From Eremomyces bilateralis CBS 781.70 (taxonomy: Eukaryota; Ascomycota; Dothideomycetes; Eremomycetales; Eremomycetaceae): DNA of 64,000 nucleotides. Made by a program: the position numbers and the translations under genes. The stretch lies in contig NW_022985081.1 of the NCBI RefSeq assembly GCF_010015585.1, positions 62,001 through 126,000 of the forward strand. Direction: 5' to 3'. Shown in pieces: positions 11,704-23,210 of the stretch; within the stretch, counting starts at the first letter, position 1; every line of letters starts with the position of its first letter. The notes below the pieces were generated by a model that saw only the letters and a program-made list of their open reading frames with translations, was not told the DNA's origin and did not search any database.

Positions 11704-12798
11704 CCCCTTGCCCGCTCTAGCTACTGCCTGAGACGCGGGCTCAGCAGGCTAGGCAAGATGAGCAGGGTTTTTTGAGATCCTTCGGGATCGCCGGGTGTCA
11801 GATAGATTTCCAACTCACCAACTGCTTCCGGAAAGCCAAGGAGCTAAAAGAGGGAAGCGTAACATGCGTGTGCCTCTCGCTATCTCACCGTCTCGCCTTC
11901 TCGCCCTCTCGTGGCCCTCCTTGAGCATGCACGCGACCGTCACTGCTAGCCTCGCCTTGCCTTGCTTTTCCTACCCCGCTTCTAGACCGGCTTAGCCCAC
12001 GAGTCCGGCAATGCCACGTAGGCAGCAAAGCGACGAAATGATACAGGGATCTAGGATCTTTATAAGCCGTGGTCCTTGTTACCGACTTCTATGACTCGGA
12101 TTGAGGATGACGGTGGACTAAGGCGCTGGAGTCGGCGTGGCCGAACGGGATTAACGGCCCCTAATGCCAGGGGCTGTGTGGGCCACTCCGAGCTCGCGAG
12201 CAGGATATGAGCGAGACGGCCGGCCACCTACTGGACTTGGGCAGGAGCGTGGAGAGGGGGGGAGGTTAGATTCGGATTCGAGGAGATAGTTAGTCTTACT
12301 CTCGAGAGGGAGGGAAACGGTCCAGGGAAACGGGAGGCATGCCTGGGAATCCAGGCAGAGGAGCTCCTCGAGAATGAAATGGCCAGCAGAAGAGACCGCA
12401 GCGCCGTGTGGACAGTGTGTCATACTTGGGACGGCGAACAGGAGGGAGCGCGGCGGCAAGTGAATGCAGCGAAACCAGAGACACCGGGAGCAGAGAGCAA
12501 GCGAGGGATGAAGAGCGGTCATGGATTCTCGATCGCCGCAGTAGTTGGGGGTTTTCGTGAAGGAGGGGGAGGGAGATGAAGGAGAAGACAGAGTGATGAA
12601 ATAAAACGGCAGAAGAAGGAATGATGGGATGCGCGTTTTATATGTGAGGTCGAAGCAGGCGGACCAGGCAGAGTAGGCGGGAAATCTTCGGATAATGGGC
12701 ATCGACCAATGAGCGTGCGTGGGAGATAAGCCGGACATTCTAGTGGTCGACCTGCCATTGTCTCTTTTACTGAATAACTAACTAAGTTAGTTAACTTA
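11704..12798. other. intergenic, CT-rich, no gene seen
   Basis: Contains long pyrimidine-rich and Ser/Pro-like low-complexity frames on the minus strand (12151-12738) without domain content. A stretch near 12130-12180 starts like a tRNA A box but lacks a matching acceptor stem and B box. The right edge is a short palindromic AACTAACTAAGTTAGTTAA sequence adjoining the transposon insertion site. Confidence 0.4.
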
Positions 12799-13222
12799 AC
12801 GTATTCCACAAGCGAGTGGCCCATACAAGCGAGTGGCCCAGCTCATTTTACTAGTAAATTCGATAAAATTCGATATCAATATCTCAACAACCACTGGGTA
12901 ATATAGTCTGAAAACTTAGAATTAGGTTTTCCTATCGATTTCTAGCTTATTATTAGAATCTTAGAGCTTTATCTTTTATAGTTATAAAGATATAGAGATT
13001 TGGTCTCTAAATCTTGCCAAGAAGTAGGTATCTCTATACCTGTAAAAGCTAGGGCTTTAATATTTCAATAGTAAGCTAGAAATGGCTAGGAAAACCTAAC
13101 TCTAAGTTTTCAGACTATATTATCCAGTGGTTGTTGAGATATTGATATCGAATTTTATCGAATTTACTAGTAAAATGAGCTGGGCCACTCGCTTGTATGG
13201 GCCACTCGCTTGTGGAATACGT
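12799..13222. mobile_element. 424-bp foldback MITE with TA target duplication
   Basis: The two ends are near-perfect inverted copies beginning ACGTATTCCACAAGCGAGTG. The similarity runs about 165 bases inward on each side with only scattered mismatches, leaving roughly 90 bases of unpaired AT-rich centre. A TA lies immediately outside both ends (12797-12798 and 13223-13224). Within each arm a 15-base unit, CAAGCGAGTGGCCCA, occurs twice in tandem. There is no coding capacity, so this is a non-autonomous element. The TA duplication and terminal sequence suggest mobilisation by a Tc1/mariner, Fot1/pogo-type transposase, which is inference. Confidence 0.9.
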
Positions 13223-13525
13223 TATCAGTATCGTGAGGTGCGGTAGTTAAATAGCAACACTGGTAAGAAATTTGAATTCGCCCAAGCAGGCTGGCGAACT
13301 AGCAAGTATTCAGTCAAGTATTCAGTCAATGTTTACTATACCTCGAGCCTTCATAATATCGAACACTTTGTTGCTAGCAGTCTGGGACGACTGCATTCTA
13401 CTCAAGAGAACAACGGTTATGTGTGACGTAAACCGAATTTCATCCCAGCAATCCAAGTGGTGGTAGCTGAACAAAACGACAAATCGATCCCTTTTCCGTA
13501 GACTGAGCGTGGCTCAAGCACCTTT

Positions 13526-14437
13526 CTAACCACTGGATTCCATCCACTGAAAGCGTGAACTGATGCTTTTCGCAAATTCATAGACGGCGCTCGGCTTCCG
13601 ACCCATCCTCTCCCCACAGTCCGAAACTAGATGCCCAAACGCCTTCATCTGCATCAGCATCGTGTCGTCCCCATAATGCGCATTCACCGCGTCGACATCA
13701 ATGGGTCGCTTCAGATTGGTCCACCCGTCCTTCCTCCCCAACCACTCGCCGTCGTAGATCCTCTTTATATTCCAGAACGGGGGAAACATCATTCGTTTAT
13801 TCTCGAAGAAGTGGAGAAAGCGGACGAAGCCGTCGAAGCTGGGATTTCCATTGCCGCCGAGTCCGGCGTGTCGTGCCCCGGCGGGGTTTTCTTGCAGCTG
13901 CACGCGGTAGGTGTCGATGAGGAGCTTGTCGACGTCCCGGTCAGGACGGTGGTAGAGCCAGGTGCCGAAGAGGATGTGGTGGAATGGCCCTTCGATCGGC
14001 ATGAACGGCGCTTCCGCCTCGGTCGGCATGAACGGAGCTTCCGCCGTCGGCACGAACGGTGCGTCCACCTCGATCGACATGAACGGTGCGTCCGCCTCGG
14101 TCAGCTTTTCGGTGTTGGCCGAGGGACTTCCCTTCAAATAGGATAGGATGTCGGTGTCCATAATGCAGTCGATCACCGCGTCGAGACGCTGGGGGTTCAG
14201 GGTCCTAGCCGTGGAGACGGTGGAACGAAACTTAGTCGAAAGCAAAGAGGGGGCCACCAGGTCATCACTGTAGCTCGAGTATCCGTCCTCGTCACCTTCC
14301 TCGACATCTTTCGGCTCTTGTTTGCCGGGAGCATTGATTAGGCCTTTCGTGGAAAAGGTTGAGTCCCGTCCATGGAGGAATACGTCGAACTTGACGCATG
14401 TGACGCATTTGCAGCTTTGGAGGATGGGTTTTGCCAT
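13526..14437 (-). CDS. hypothetical protein with tandem APFMP-type repeats
   Basis: A single open frame of 303 residues, starting at the first ATG (14437). I do not recognise a named domain. The N-terminus has a CKCVTC cysteine cluster (residues 9-14). Residues 115-150 hold four tandem degenerate units of about 8-10 residues, DAPFMSIEV, DAPFVPTAE, APFMPTEAE and APFMPIEG. The C-terminal half (about 150-300) looks like a folded domain rich in aromatic and charged residues: FGTWLYHRPDRDVDKLLIDT, then FVRFLHFFENKRMMFPPFW. The even composition, no signal peptide and no membrane segment suggest a soluble intracellular protein. It is the only gene near the 424-bp MITE, whose right end lies 300 bases past its stop. 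Confidence 0.65.
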   Translation of the reverse strand: MAKPILQSCKCVTCVKFDVFLHGRDSTFSTKGLINAPGKQEPKDVEEGDEDGYSSYSDDLVAPSLLSTKFRSTVSTARTLNPQRLDAVIDCIMDTDILSYLKGSPSANTEKLTEADAPFMSIEVDAPFVPTAEAPFMPTEAEAPFMPIEGPFHHILFGTWLYHRPDRDVDKLLIDTYRVQLQENPAGARHAGLGGNGNPSFDGFVRFLHFFENKRMMFPPFWNIKRIYDGEWLGRKDGWTNLKRPIDVDAVNAHYGDDTMLMQMKAFGHLVSDCGERMGRKPSAVYEFAKSISSRFQWMESSG

Positions 14438-15076
14438 AGCCGTGGAGCTAGGAATGGTCAGCTTTCAGTCTGTTTGAAAAGAACAGAGAGCGTGTTCATG
14501 TTAGAAAATGAGAACTATGCTAGGACTACGGGAAAACACACCTGTTTACCGTGTCGATGGCTGTGATCTCTTGCAGGAAAGGATGTGATCTTCAGGAATC
14601 AGCTAGAGGCCTTCTATGCCCTCCTCATGACATGCAAGCAATAAGCGCAAGGGCTATCATAACAAGAAGTAGCAGGGACGGAGCTGTGTGAGTACGAGGA
14701 ATGATAACTGAATCTAGGCAATTCCCTAGATTCACTATGTTGATCAGACTACAGCTCGATCGTGAATTTGCCGCCGTTGACAACTGCACAAGTCATCCAA
14801 ACAGAGAGACGCAGCCGTGCGAACAGCCCTTCGTTCATCCAACTAGTATCGAGAAGGTCTATCTAACCATTCCATCCACATGACAGTGAGATCCACACGC
14901 AACATAAGTAGCCATAACAGAGCCAATCGTCATCTTTCAGAAAATAAATGCCAGCAAATGAGTCCAATCTTCGTGATATGCCAAACATGCACCAATGCAC
15001 CCGAACATCTCCAAGGCACTATCTAAACACCCATCATGATATGTCCGTGACACAAACAAATTCTCCCTCATATAAC
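14438..15076. other. intergenic between hypothetical gene and MFS gene
   Basis: Upstream region of the 303-residue protein gene and 3' flank of the MFS gene. No additional gene, repeat or RNA was seen. Confidence 0.5.
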
Positions 15077-17751
15077 TCAGAACTTCTCCATCAGATTCTT
15101 CCTCACCGTCCACATGCGCATCCGCTTCCCGTAGATGAACATAGGGATGGTCGCGAGGCAGCAACCCAGCTGGATGACGCCGCAAGCAATGAAGACGATC
15201 TTCGCCCCGTCGGATTCAAGCCAGCTGGTGAAGAAGAGGGAGAAGATGAGGCCGTGGAAGATGTCTGGATCGGAGACATGTCAGCATGCCATGCGTTTCG
15301 GTCAATTTCCAGGAAGGGACAGGATGGACTCACTCTTGCTAAAGTTCAACGTCACCAGCGCTTCCCCCGCATATTGCCGATAACTATCCACCGCGAACGT
15401 GATCGCCGTCGTGCTCCCAAGATTACACCCGAAGCTGATTGCGCCGAAGAAAATCGTGGGCACGATCCAATTGTTCCGCTCCTCCGCGCTCCACCCGAAC
15501 CCCATCAACCCGATCGTCGTAAACACCGCCACCGGCGCCGCCATCACCAACCGGAACTCCGGCTCATACACTCCGTCGTTCCGCTTCGTGAACCGCAGTA
15601 CGATCCAGTCCGACACCTTCCCCGCGACCGCGGTCCCCAAGATCCCGCCGACGAACGGCGAGAGGTATATGAGGCCGGTCTGCAGGGCGGTGAAGTTGTA
15701 GGAGTGCGAGTTCTGGTAGATGTGCGCGACCGACTCGGAGAGGACGATCAGCCACCCGACCGACAGGCTGTAGATGACGGCGCTCCAGAGAATGGCCGGG
15801 TAGGCGAACAGGATGAGGGGGCGGATGGCTGCGCGGGGCCAGGAGGCACCCGAGAGGCGGCCCGGCCAAGGGGAGAGGGTCTGCCAGTAGGTTTTGGCAG
15901 GGGCAGAGCGCCGGCTGTGGGTCCAGGCGGCTCCGGGGGTGGGTGGTTGGGAGCCGGGGACGGAGGGGATGTCGCTGGTCGGTAGGTGGGGGGGGGGGGG
16001 GGTGGGGGTTTGCGGTGGTTGCCACTGGGGAACCAGCGGGCACAGAAGGAGAAAGGGTGTTGTCTTGGGGTTGCTGCGGGTGAGAGCGAGGGGACTTCAG
16101 ACTGGACCTTAATGGGGCAAGGAGCGATCTGGAGATCCGGCCCCCTTCTTTGTTTCCACTGACAGTGGGCTCAGATTTAGGTGCATGTCCACCGGCTTTG
16201 GGCTCCTCTCCTGCCTCCTTTCCCGTGCTGAAATAGTCCGTTGGTTCGGACGCTTTCTGAGCATAGTATGGGCTGTTCAGATTCCGCAAATCTGGGGTCC
16301 CCGGGGGCATGTTATGCGGCTGCGCATCAACCTCCCAACCAGGCGGATGGGACCAAGGAGGCGAGCTGATCGCAACGGGGGTCGCCGCCGAGATTGGTCC
16401 CGATTCTTCGGCGTTGCCATCAGAATTTCCCGTAGATTCGGCCGTTGCGGGCGAGATACGCAATTCGGGCTGCGATGGCGTTGCGGGCTCTGCCTCTGAA
16501 TCTTTGCGAGTTTCATCCCCCACCCCCTCGGCAAACCCGACCCGATTTTCCGTTTTGTCTCCCGCCTTATCCATGGTCACTGCTCCATCTTTCTCGTGCG
16601 TTCCATCGATTTCTCCAACCGCAGTCTTCAGCCGATGTTCACTGAGATGACTCGGGCGGCGATCGATACCAGGTCTGAAGAAACTCTGTGCCCTTGATAT
16701 GAGACGCAGACTCTTGTGCGCATGGGGCGTGCGATCCCAAAAGGTTTCTGGCAGGAAGAAGAATAGCAGGAAAAAGCAGCCGCCGACAACCATGGCGACG
16801 ACCCAGAAGACCCAGCGCCATCCCTTCGCTTGGATGATGGCCGCGGACACCAGCGGCACGATGTTCTTGCCACCTAGCAGAAGCATAGAGTAGATTCCGA
16901 GTCGGTACGCACGCTCATGTAGGAAGAAGATCTCAGCGATGGTGGCGCTGGGAAGGCATTCTACTGGGCTGATGGCGATGCCCTGGAAGATCCTCCCGAC
17001 TAGCAACGAGATGTATGAATTTGCCAGAGCACACCAAATGCTTGTGCCTACGAACAGTAGCGAGGTAATGAGATAAACGGGTCGTTTTCCGAACAAGATG
17101 GCCGTCGGACTCATGATGACTCCGCCGACGCCCATGCCCATCATGTATAGGCCGGTCGTGAGAGCCACCTGCGGCACGGTGACATCGAATGTCTCGGCTA
17201 CATCGTTGAAGCCTGCTGCTAGGACCGGTGTCATTCCCCCACCAATCATACAATAAAAGCCCAGGAAAACCAGGGCAGCATCTCGACGGAGGGATGACCA
17301 ATTCAATGGATCGTTAGGTGATTCGGACGGTTGTGGATCCAAGATGATTTTCCCATCTGCCGTCTTCTTTGTGGGCTCTCGGGGTGGACCAGTTCGGATT
17401 GACGACGGTAACGATGACACGGAGGTTCTTGCGGGGATATTTTGAAGGCCGAGGGGTTGGTTTTGGGTTTCTTTTGACAGAAGAATCACGGATCCTGGAA
17501 CAATATCCAAGTTAGCTTATTGATTAAGAGATGGAGGAGTATATGAACTTGCCTGGAACTTCGTCGGTCTCCTTGTCATTCAGCACCCCAAAGCTCCACT
17601 TGGGCGGCCGTCTCTTCCCCGGCTCTATATCTGACGTCGATATCTCGGAGCTTCCTGCGGCTCCATTTCCAGGGGTATTCGTCGTTTTCTCGTTCGTGTC
17701 TTCACCCGCCTGTGAGGCAGATTTGCCGAATGGGCGTGGCCATTTTGGCAT
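15077..17751 (-). CDS. MFS transporter, FLR1/polyamine-drug type, with frame change at a C15 tract
   Basis: A 12-helix major facilitator of the drug:H+ antiporter-1 type. Exons: 17553-17751, 15334-17494 and 15077-15264. The first intron (17495-17552) has a GC donor (AG|GCAAGT) and a CTAAC branch site. The N-terminus is a 125-residue cytosolic tail. Helices 1-6 include GFYCMIGGGMTPVLAAGFND and the motif-A-like MSPTAILFGKRPVY. A very long Pro/Ser-rich cytosolic loop (about residues 320-600) follows, then helices 7-12 end with the IFHGLIFSLFFTSWLE exon. Reading is continuous from the start to a run of 15 C (plus-strand G, 15988-16002); the second half lies in the next frame. One base fewer would keep the protein whole, so this is either a homopolymer length error, a natural indel or an unseen intron. 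Substrate is inferred from family only. Confidence 0.8.
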
Positions 17752-19849
17752 GATATGCCTCGTTCTAATCAACGACTCTCTACCGTCTTTTCTGGTCTAT
17801 CCAAGTGGCAAACGAGACAGTATGGCAACGAGGAGTCCGTGATGGAACACATACGAGAACGAGGAGCGAAAGAAGGCTCGAGAGGGTCTATTGTTTCTAT
17901 CATGGCGATGTTCAGTTTTTATCAATGGATCCAAGAACTACAGGAGCATGAGCGGCTGATCAGAAAGCGGTAAGATCAAGGTCATGCGCAGGACCCTTGA
18001 TTCGGGGATGATGTCGATGGAACCGGAGATCTCACGGAGATTTGCCCCACGACGGTTTCTCAAAAGCGTCCGAGAGCAGAGTACATATCGGACTTACGGG
18101 CGGAATGTGGATGCCTGCTGTGTGGCTGAAAGGATATCTTGGCTGGGTCGGGTGCTCGTCCTGTTCATCCAGTCGGAGCGGACGGAAGAAGGCTTGGGTT
18201 AAGGTGTGCAAACCAGGAGATGTCTCATGAGTCGTAGGCCAAAGAAAAGCATCCGGAAGGCTGGTGTTAGATGATCAAGAACAAAGATATGTTAGGGATA
18301 AATGCCAGACCAGAGGCGGATCAGAAGGAGTAGGGAGTGGCAAGTCATAACTCATATCAGCTGGAGACGCGATTAGCGATGGGACCATCCCCGGGTTGGA
18401 GCACTAGGAAGATAGGAAACAAAGATGTGGATTTGTGGGGAAGCTGTGTGCCCTTGATGGTTGATCAAGGCATATGGGTTGCATTAGACACGGACGACGA
18501 AGATAGCGGGACGGGATTCTTCGACGGAATCCAGGAATATCCCATACTGGAGGCAAACTAAGGGACAATGGATATTGATGGATGACACCGGGAATTTTCC
18601 ATCAACAGCTAGATGGACAAGATGTCGCGTCATCATGCAGATGCCGGGGAGGCTGGGGGCAATGTTAATGACCACGTGCTACAGAAGGATTACGTCTGAA
18701 TGGGGGGTTGGGGAATCTAGTACTTGTGACTCTGTATTACCCTTAAGCGATACAGAGTTAGCTACCATCAATCATCAAAGCCTTCAAGTTGAAGTCCCAG
18801 CCAATTTCCCCCTCATCGCGATCTGTTCCGTCTGCAGATTTGTCGGGAGTTTCGTCGTCCGACCGCCTCTATCTCGTCCTCTGCTCCACATTTCGTTGCT
18901 GCTCGGAATCGATAGCAAACGCAGCACCCTGTCCTTCGCACGAGAATCTGGACGGTAATTACTACATGTAGCACATGGACGGCCTACAGATGATAACGTG
19001 CATGGTCACACACCCGATCTTGGTTGAAACAATGTCGCTGTGCATGACGATGTGCATAGCTCGATCTCCAAAGCGGAGATCCTAGCGGGGATGGCGGCGC
19101 ATGACCGCTCCTCGACTTCCTATCAAAGGAACAATGGGAGAACGGGCCACATTAACGGTGAATCTAGGGAACTGACCGGTATCGGGGGCAGTAGTTGGAG
19201 CCCTCAGTGGTATTATCGTGGTAGCATGATAATTGTTTGTTCGAGGACCCTAGTCATCCTATGGATCGAGGGGTAGTTTCGGTCAGGTTGCTATAGCAGT
19301 ATATCGCGGGGAACACGGGGAGGGGAGATAGGTGGGGAGTTGCACTCCAGCGTGTTATTCGGGATACATGTAGCGGCCGATACAGTACGGAGCATATGGA
19401 TACCAGTGCTATAGTGGCCAGCTAGGGAACCATTGGAGATCTCTCCAGATAGGAGATTTGTCTATAGGACCATTATGAAGAATAGTACCCACTGCTCCAG
19501 TTGAGTGTCGAGTTCCATTGCCATACAAGCTACCAATTGATGAACCGTGTACCTGTACATGGGAGCTTTCTAGCTCACCAGAACTCCGCAGATAAAGATG
19601 CTGACAGCCGAGGGAAGTACATGTAGCTTACACAACTGTACCGCTTTGCTTCCATAAGAGTGAGACATTCGATTATTCAACGACAGGGAACGAAGTTCAT
19701 GTTGAACGGGTGTCAAATCCCGTCATACTTGTCCACGGAACGACGCGCAATTGCGTTTGCTTAAAACAATTCGGACTTCCTCCCTTTCGAACAGCAGAAG
19801 AGAACGGTTGCTGGACTCTTAGACATAGCAAGGGCGAGAGAAACCCAAG
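17752..19849. other. divergent intergenic between MFS and SDR genes
   Basis: About 2.1 kb serving as upstream region for both divergently transcribed genes. Short open frames at 18337-18561, 18575-18958 and 19040-19276 show no domain. No repeat or RNA gene recognised. Confidence 0.45.
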
Positions 19850-20942
19850 ATGGGATACGATTTGAAAGGCCGGAATGTTCTGATTACGGGAGGATCAAGG
19901 TACCATGCCCTTTTCAATCCAGTTCGATGACCCGATGGTACCGTACCGAATGGAGACACGGATTGACGATTGCCCAGGGGACTGGGCGCAATCATCGCTC
20001 TCAAATTCGCTGCCGAGGGTTGCAATGTCTGCATCAACTACGTGAGCAACAAAGAGGCGGCGGAGGGAGTTCAGAAGGGCATCCAGAGCAAGTACAGCGA
20101 TATTAAGACGAGTATCATTCAGGGGGTAAGAGAACCGTCCATCGAAATCCAGACAGCGGTATCAAGCCGTCTATTGTTTCGGGACTATATTGAACATTCA
20201 CTAAGTTCCATCTGCTTTAATTAGGACTGTGGGGATCCCTCCGCCTGCGCCGCCTGCGTCGAGCACACCGTATCGACCTTCGGCGGCATCGACATCATCA
20301 TCGGCAACGCGGGCTGGACGAAGATTTCCGACTGGACCGATCTGGATTCCCTCAGCTTCGACGACTGGGACAAGGTGCGTGCTCCCAACACCGGACCAAT
20401 AGTTTCTCGGACGCCGTCCGCTTGCTCCGAACCCCCTGACTAACTTGGTGCCAGTGCTGGAACGTCAACGTCAAGGGCAAACTGGCCCTGATGAAAGCGG
20501 CGAAACCACACTTCAACGCCAACCCTGATGGCGGCTCGTTCATTATCACCAGCTCCATTGCGGTACGTCTTCGCCCCGTGACCGTTCCATCGCTGGAACA
20601 TTCCAGCCCTTTCACCCACATGCTGACCACTCGCAGGGCATCAAGGCCAGCGGGTCCAGCATGGCATACAGCGTCACCAAGACCGCGCAAATGCACCTGA
20701 TGCTCTGCCTCGCGAAGACGCAGGGCCCAAAGATCCGCGTCAACGCCGTGTGCCCTGGCCTGCTCCTGACGGACTGGGGGATGCGGTTCGGCGAGGAACG
20801 GTTGAAGGCGGTCAAGTCACACGCAGTGCTGAAGAGCGAGACCGATCTGGACGAGTGCGCGGAATGCTTCGTGGACATCGCGAAGAAAAAGACGATGACG
20901 GGGAGGAGCATCGTTATCGATGCAGGGGCATCGATCGCATAG
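19850..20942 (+). CDS. short-chain dehydrogenase/reductase (SDR)
   Basis: A classical NAD(P)H-dependent SDR of about 253 residues in five exons: 19850-19899, 19978-20125, 20225-20374, 20455-20562 and 20637-20942. All four introns (74-99 nt) have GT-AG ends and join in frame. Motifs: the Rossmann nucleotide-binding TGGSRGLG (residues 13-20) split by intron 1, NAG followed by W in the structural motif, the catalytic Ser in FIITSSIAG, YxxxK as YSVTK, and the post-catalytic RVNAVCPG loop. The C-terminus ends GRSIVIDAGASIA, the usual closing strand. The substrate cannot be read from sequence; the order resembles beta-ketoacyl-ACP-reductase-like fungal SDRs. It converges tail-to-tail on the malonyl transferase gene only 95 bases away, which may be chance. 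Confidence 0.92.
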
Positions 20943-21037
20943 GCGGCCGTGGATTTGCGCTAGGGTCGGACGGTGTCGGCAGCATCGTAGTCGGATGAAT
21001 GAACACAACTGTATGCGCCTCAGATCGGCCCGCAGTT

Positions 21038-22406
21038 TTATCCTTCGTCTTCCTCTCCCGCTTCTTCTGTCTGCTCCAATCCTCGCATGCATTCCTCCGC
21101 TTCTTTCGGACTCGTGATGCCCCAGACGCCTCCGCCCTTCCCGGCGCCTTTCATACCAACCTCCTTGCCCACGAGGTTCCTCCCAACCTTGCCCGGCCCC
21201 ACGCCAATCCATCGCCGAACTTTCTCCTCGCGGTCTAAGTACCGCACGCTCTCCCACCACTGCACCGTCTCGACGCATTGTCGAGCCAGCAAATCTTCCA
21301 CGTCCGCTTTGCTCCGGAACGGTTGCGCCGTGATGTTGCTAATGGCGATCAAATCGCCCGGGAAGGCCACCATATCCCCACCCGTCACGCAACTTTTCTC
21401 GCTCAGCAGCTTCCGCACCGACTTCTCCGCCGGCGCCATCATGGGGCTGTGAAACGGACTATCACTCTTCAACCGCACCGCCCGCGGATCATGTCCACCA
21501 AACTGCCTCAAATTCGTCAATAGCGCCCGAATCCGCTCGATCGTCCCGCTCAGCACGATTTGATTCCGGCTGTTGACGTTCGCAATTAACACCTGCTGCA
21601 CCGGCGCCAGGTCCTCCGCACTGTCCGATTTCCCTTGCCCCGCCGTCACGAACTCCGTGATGTCGCGGATCAGATCCTTCATCCGCCCTTCGTCCTCGCA
21701 CACCAGTGCCACCATGCCCACGTCGCCGGCGACCTTTCGCGCCTCAACCGAGCACGCTGCCATCGCCTCGCCGCGCGCCCGCACCATCTTCACCGCGTCC
21801 GCGTACGCCAGGTATCCGCCGGCGACCAGGGCGGCGAACTCACCGAGCGAGTGGCCGAGGGTGAAGTCGACGCGGCCGGGGAGGTCGAGGCCGAACTCCT
21901 GTTGCAGGATGCGGAGGATGAGGACGGAGGTGGCCATGATGGCGGGCTGGGAGTTGGCGGTGGCGGTGAGGGTAGCGTTGGAGCCGGATTGGATGATGGA
22001 GGTGAGAGAGGGGGTCATGGGGAGGAGGGCGTCGAGCTCGTCGAGGAAGGGTTGGGCGGTGCGAGGGAAGGTGGAGAGCCAGGGTTGGAGCATGCCGACG
22101 CGTTGGACACCTTGGCCTGGATGGAGGGTGTTAGCAAGTGGTGGAGGAAGGGAAGATGTTAAGGAGCACGAAGTGAAGCTAGAGAAATGGATGTTTACCA
22201 GGAAAGAAGATTGCTGTCCGCGGGCGTTTCTTGCTCGACGCTTTGGTTTCCACGGTAGAATTACTGCTCCACCTTAACTGCCCTCTCCTCTGCTGCTTCT
22301 TCCAGCACCATTGGCACTGCTGTGATCGGAAACTTGCCGCTGCTCGGTCGTGCACTTGGAGAGGCACCGGCACCCTCCCTAGCCGACGGCAGTTAGGGAA
22401 TGACAT
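21038..22406 (-). CDS. malonyl-CoA:ACP transacylase, mitochondrial type II FAS
   Basis: Transfers malonyl from CoA to acyl carrier protein, supplying mitochondrial type II fatty-acid (lipoate-precursor) synthesis as yeast Mct1 does. Two exons, 22199-22406 and 21038-22116, joined across an 82-nt intron, give about 428 residues. The first 60 residues are Arg-rich with few acids (RRLGRVPVP, KKQQRRGQLRW), as in a mitochondrial presequence. The catalytic domain begins RTAIFFPGQGVQRVGM, with nucleophile Ser159 in GHSLGEFAAL and the partner His in SDSPFHSPMM. A late segment, ITAQPFRSKADVEDLL, also fits the FabD/Mct1 family. Start at 22406 chosen because it opens the presequence; the frame is open further upstream but looks non-coding. 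It is too short and stand-alone to be part of a polyketide or type I synthase. Confidence 0.92.
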
Positions 22407-23210
22407 GCTTGCCGCTCTAGAATCGATTAGAGCAACGAGGTTCGGAACGCGTTGGCCCCCAGCATAGGAGCTAGCGAGGAACAGAAACCATCTGTTGAAG
22501 ATGAAGCACGAAGGCTGTGTGAGGGATGATATATCGAAGGGTTCGGAATGGAATGCGGAGGAGAGGATCAACTCGGGTTGGGGATGGACCCCGTACCGTA
22601 CCATCACTAATACTGTAGATACGACTGACGATAGCAACCCAAGACGTCACCGGAATATATCCTCGTGACTCGGTACTTCCGTTTCCCCTCCAATGGCCGC
22701 CATTAGCCGATCACGGTGAATGTAATGAATGTCTATAACAGAATAAATAATATTATCCGGCGGCGAAACGTTGAGAGTTGGAGTGTGGAACATCTTCTAA
22801 TATTGCTTCCTAGGCTTGTTAGGGGACGATGTGAATCGCATTCAATAGCGCCAGGATCCGTAGCGGAGCTACTCGTGCCCTCAACCCTAGGGAATCAAAG
22901 CGAGTAAGGTGATATAAAAAACGCCATAAAATGCAAAATGCTGTCCGATTGGGACCCAAAAGACATAAGCCGTCATCGCCGTTTCCCGCTCCTAGATGCA
23001 TGCATCAGACCCGTTCTAGTCCGCTGCCAACCATCCTTGCGTGTGTGCATGATAACAAACCCATCCAAGTATTAACCGTGTTCCCCCGACCATGAAAATG
23101 CAAGATGCCAACCCAGTTGGAGAGAAAAAACCCCCAAGAAAAAACTAGATCCCAGCCGAGGTGGCTGGTGTGGTATGAAAGGAGAATCAGCGACATATGC
23201 CTCGGGCGGA
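22407..23210. other. intergenic, MCAT promoter and fusion-gene 3' flank
   Basis: Nothing beyond the presumed promoter of the malonyl transferase gene and the terminator region of the Zn2Cys6/acetyltransferase gene. No additional gene recognised. Confidence 0.5.

Noticed and set aside
12130-12200. tRNA-like segment with an A-box match (TGGCCGAACGGG) and a small CCCCT/AGGGG hairpin
   Set aside because: No matching acceptor stem, and no B box at a suitable distance.
12151-12738. 195-codon minus-strand frame
   Set aside because: Low-complexity Ser/Pro/Leu content from CT-rich DNA, no domain.
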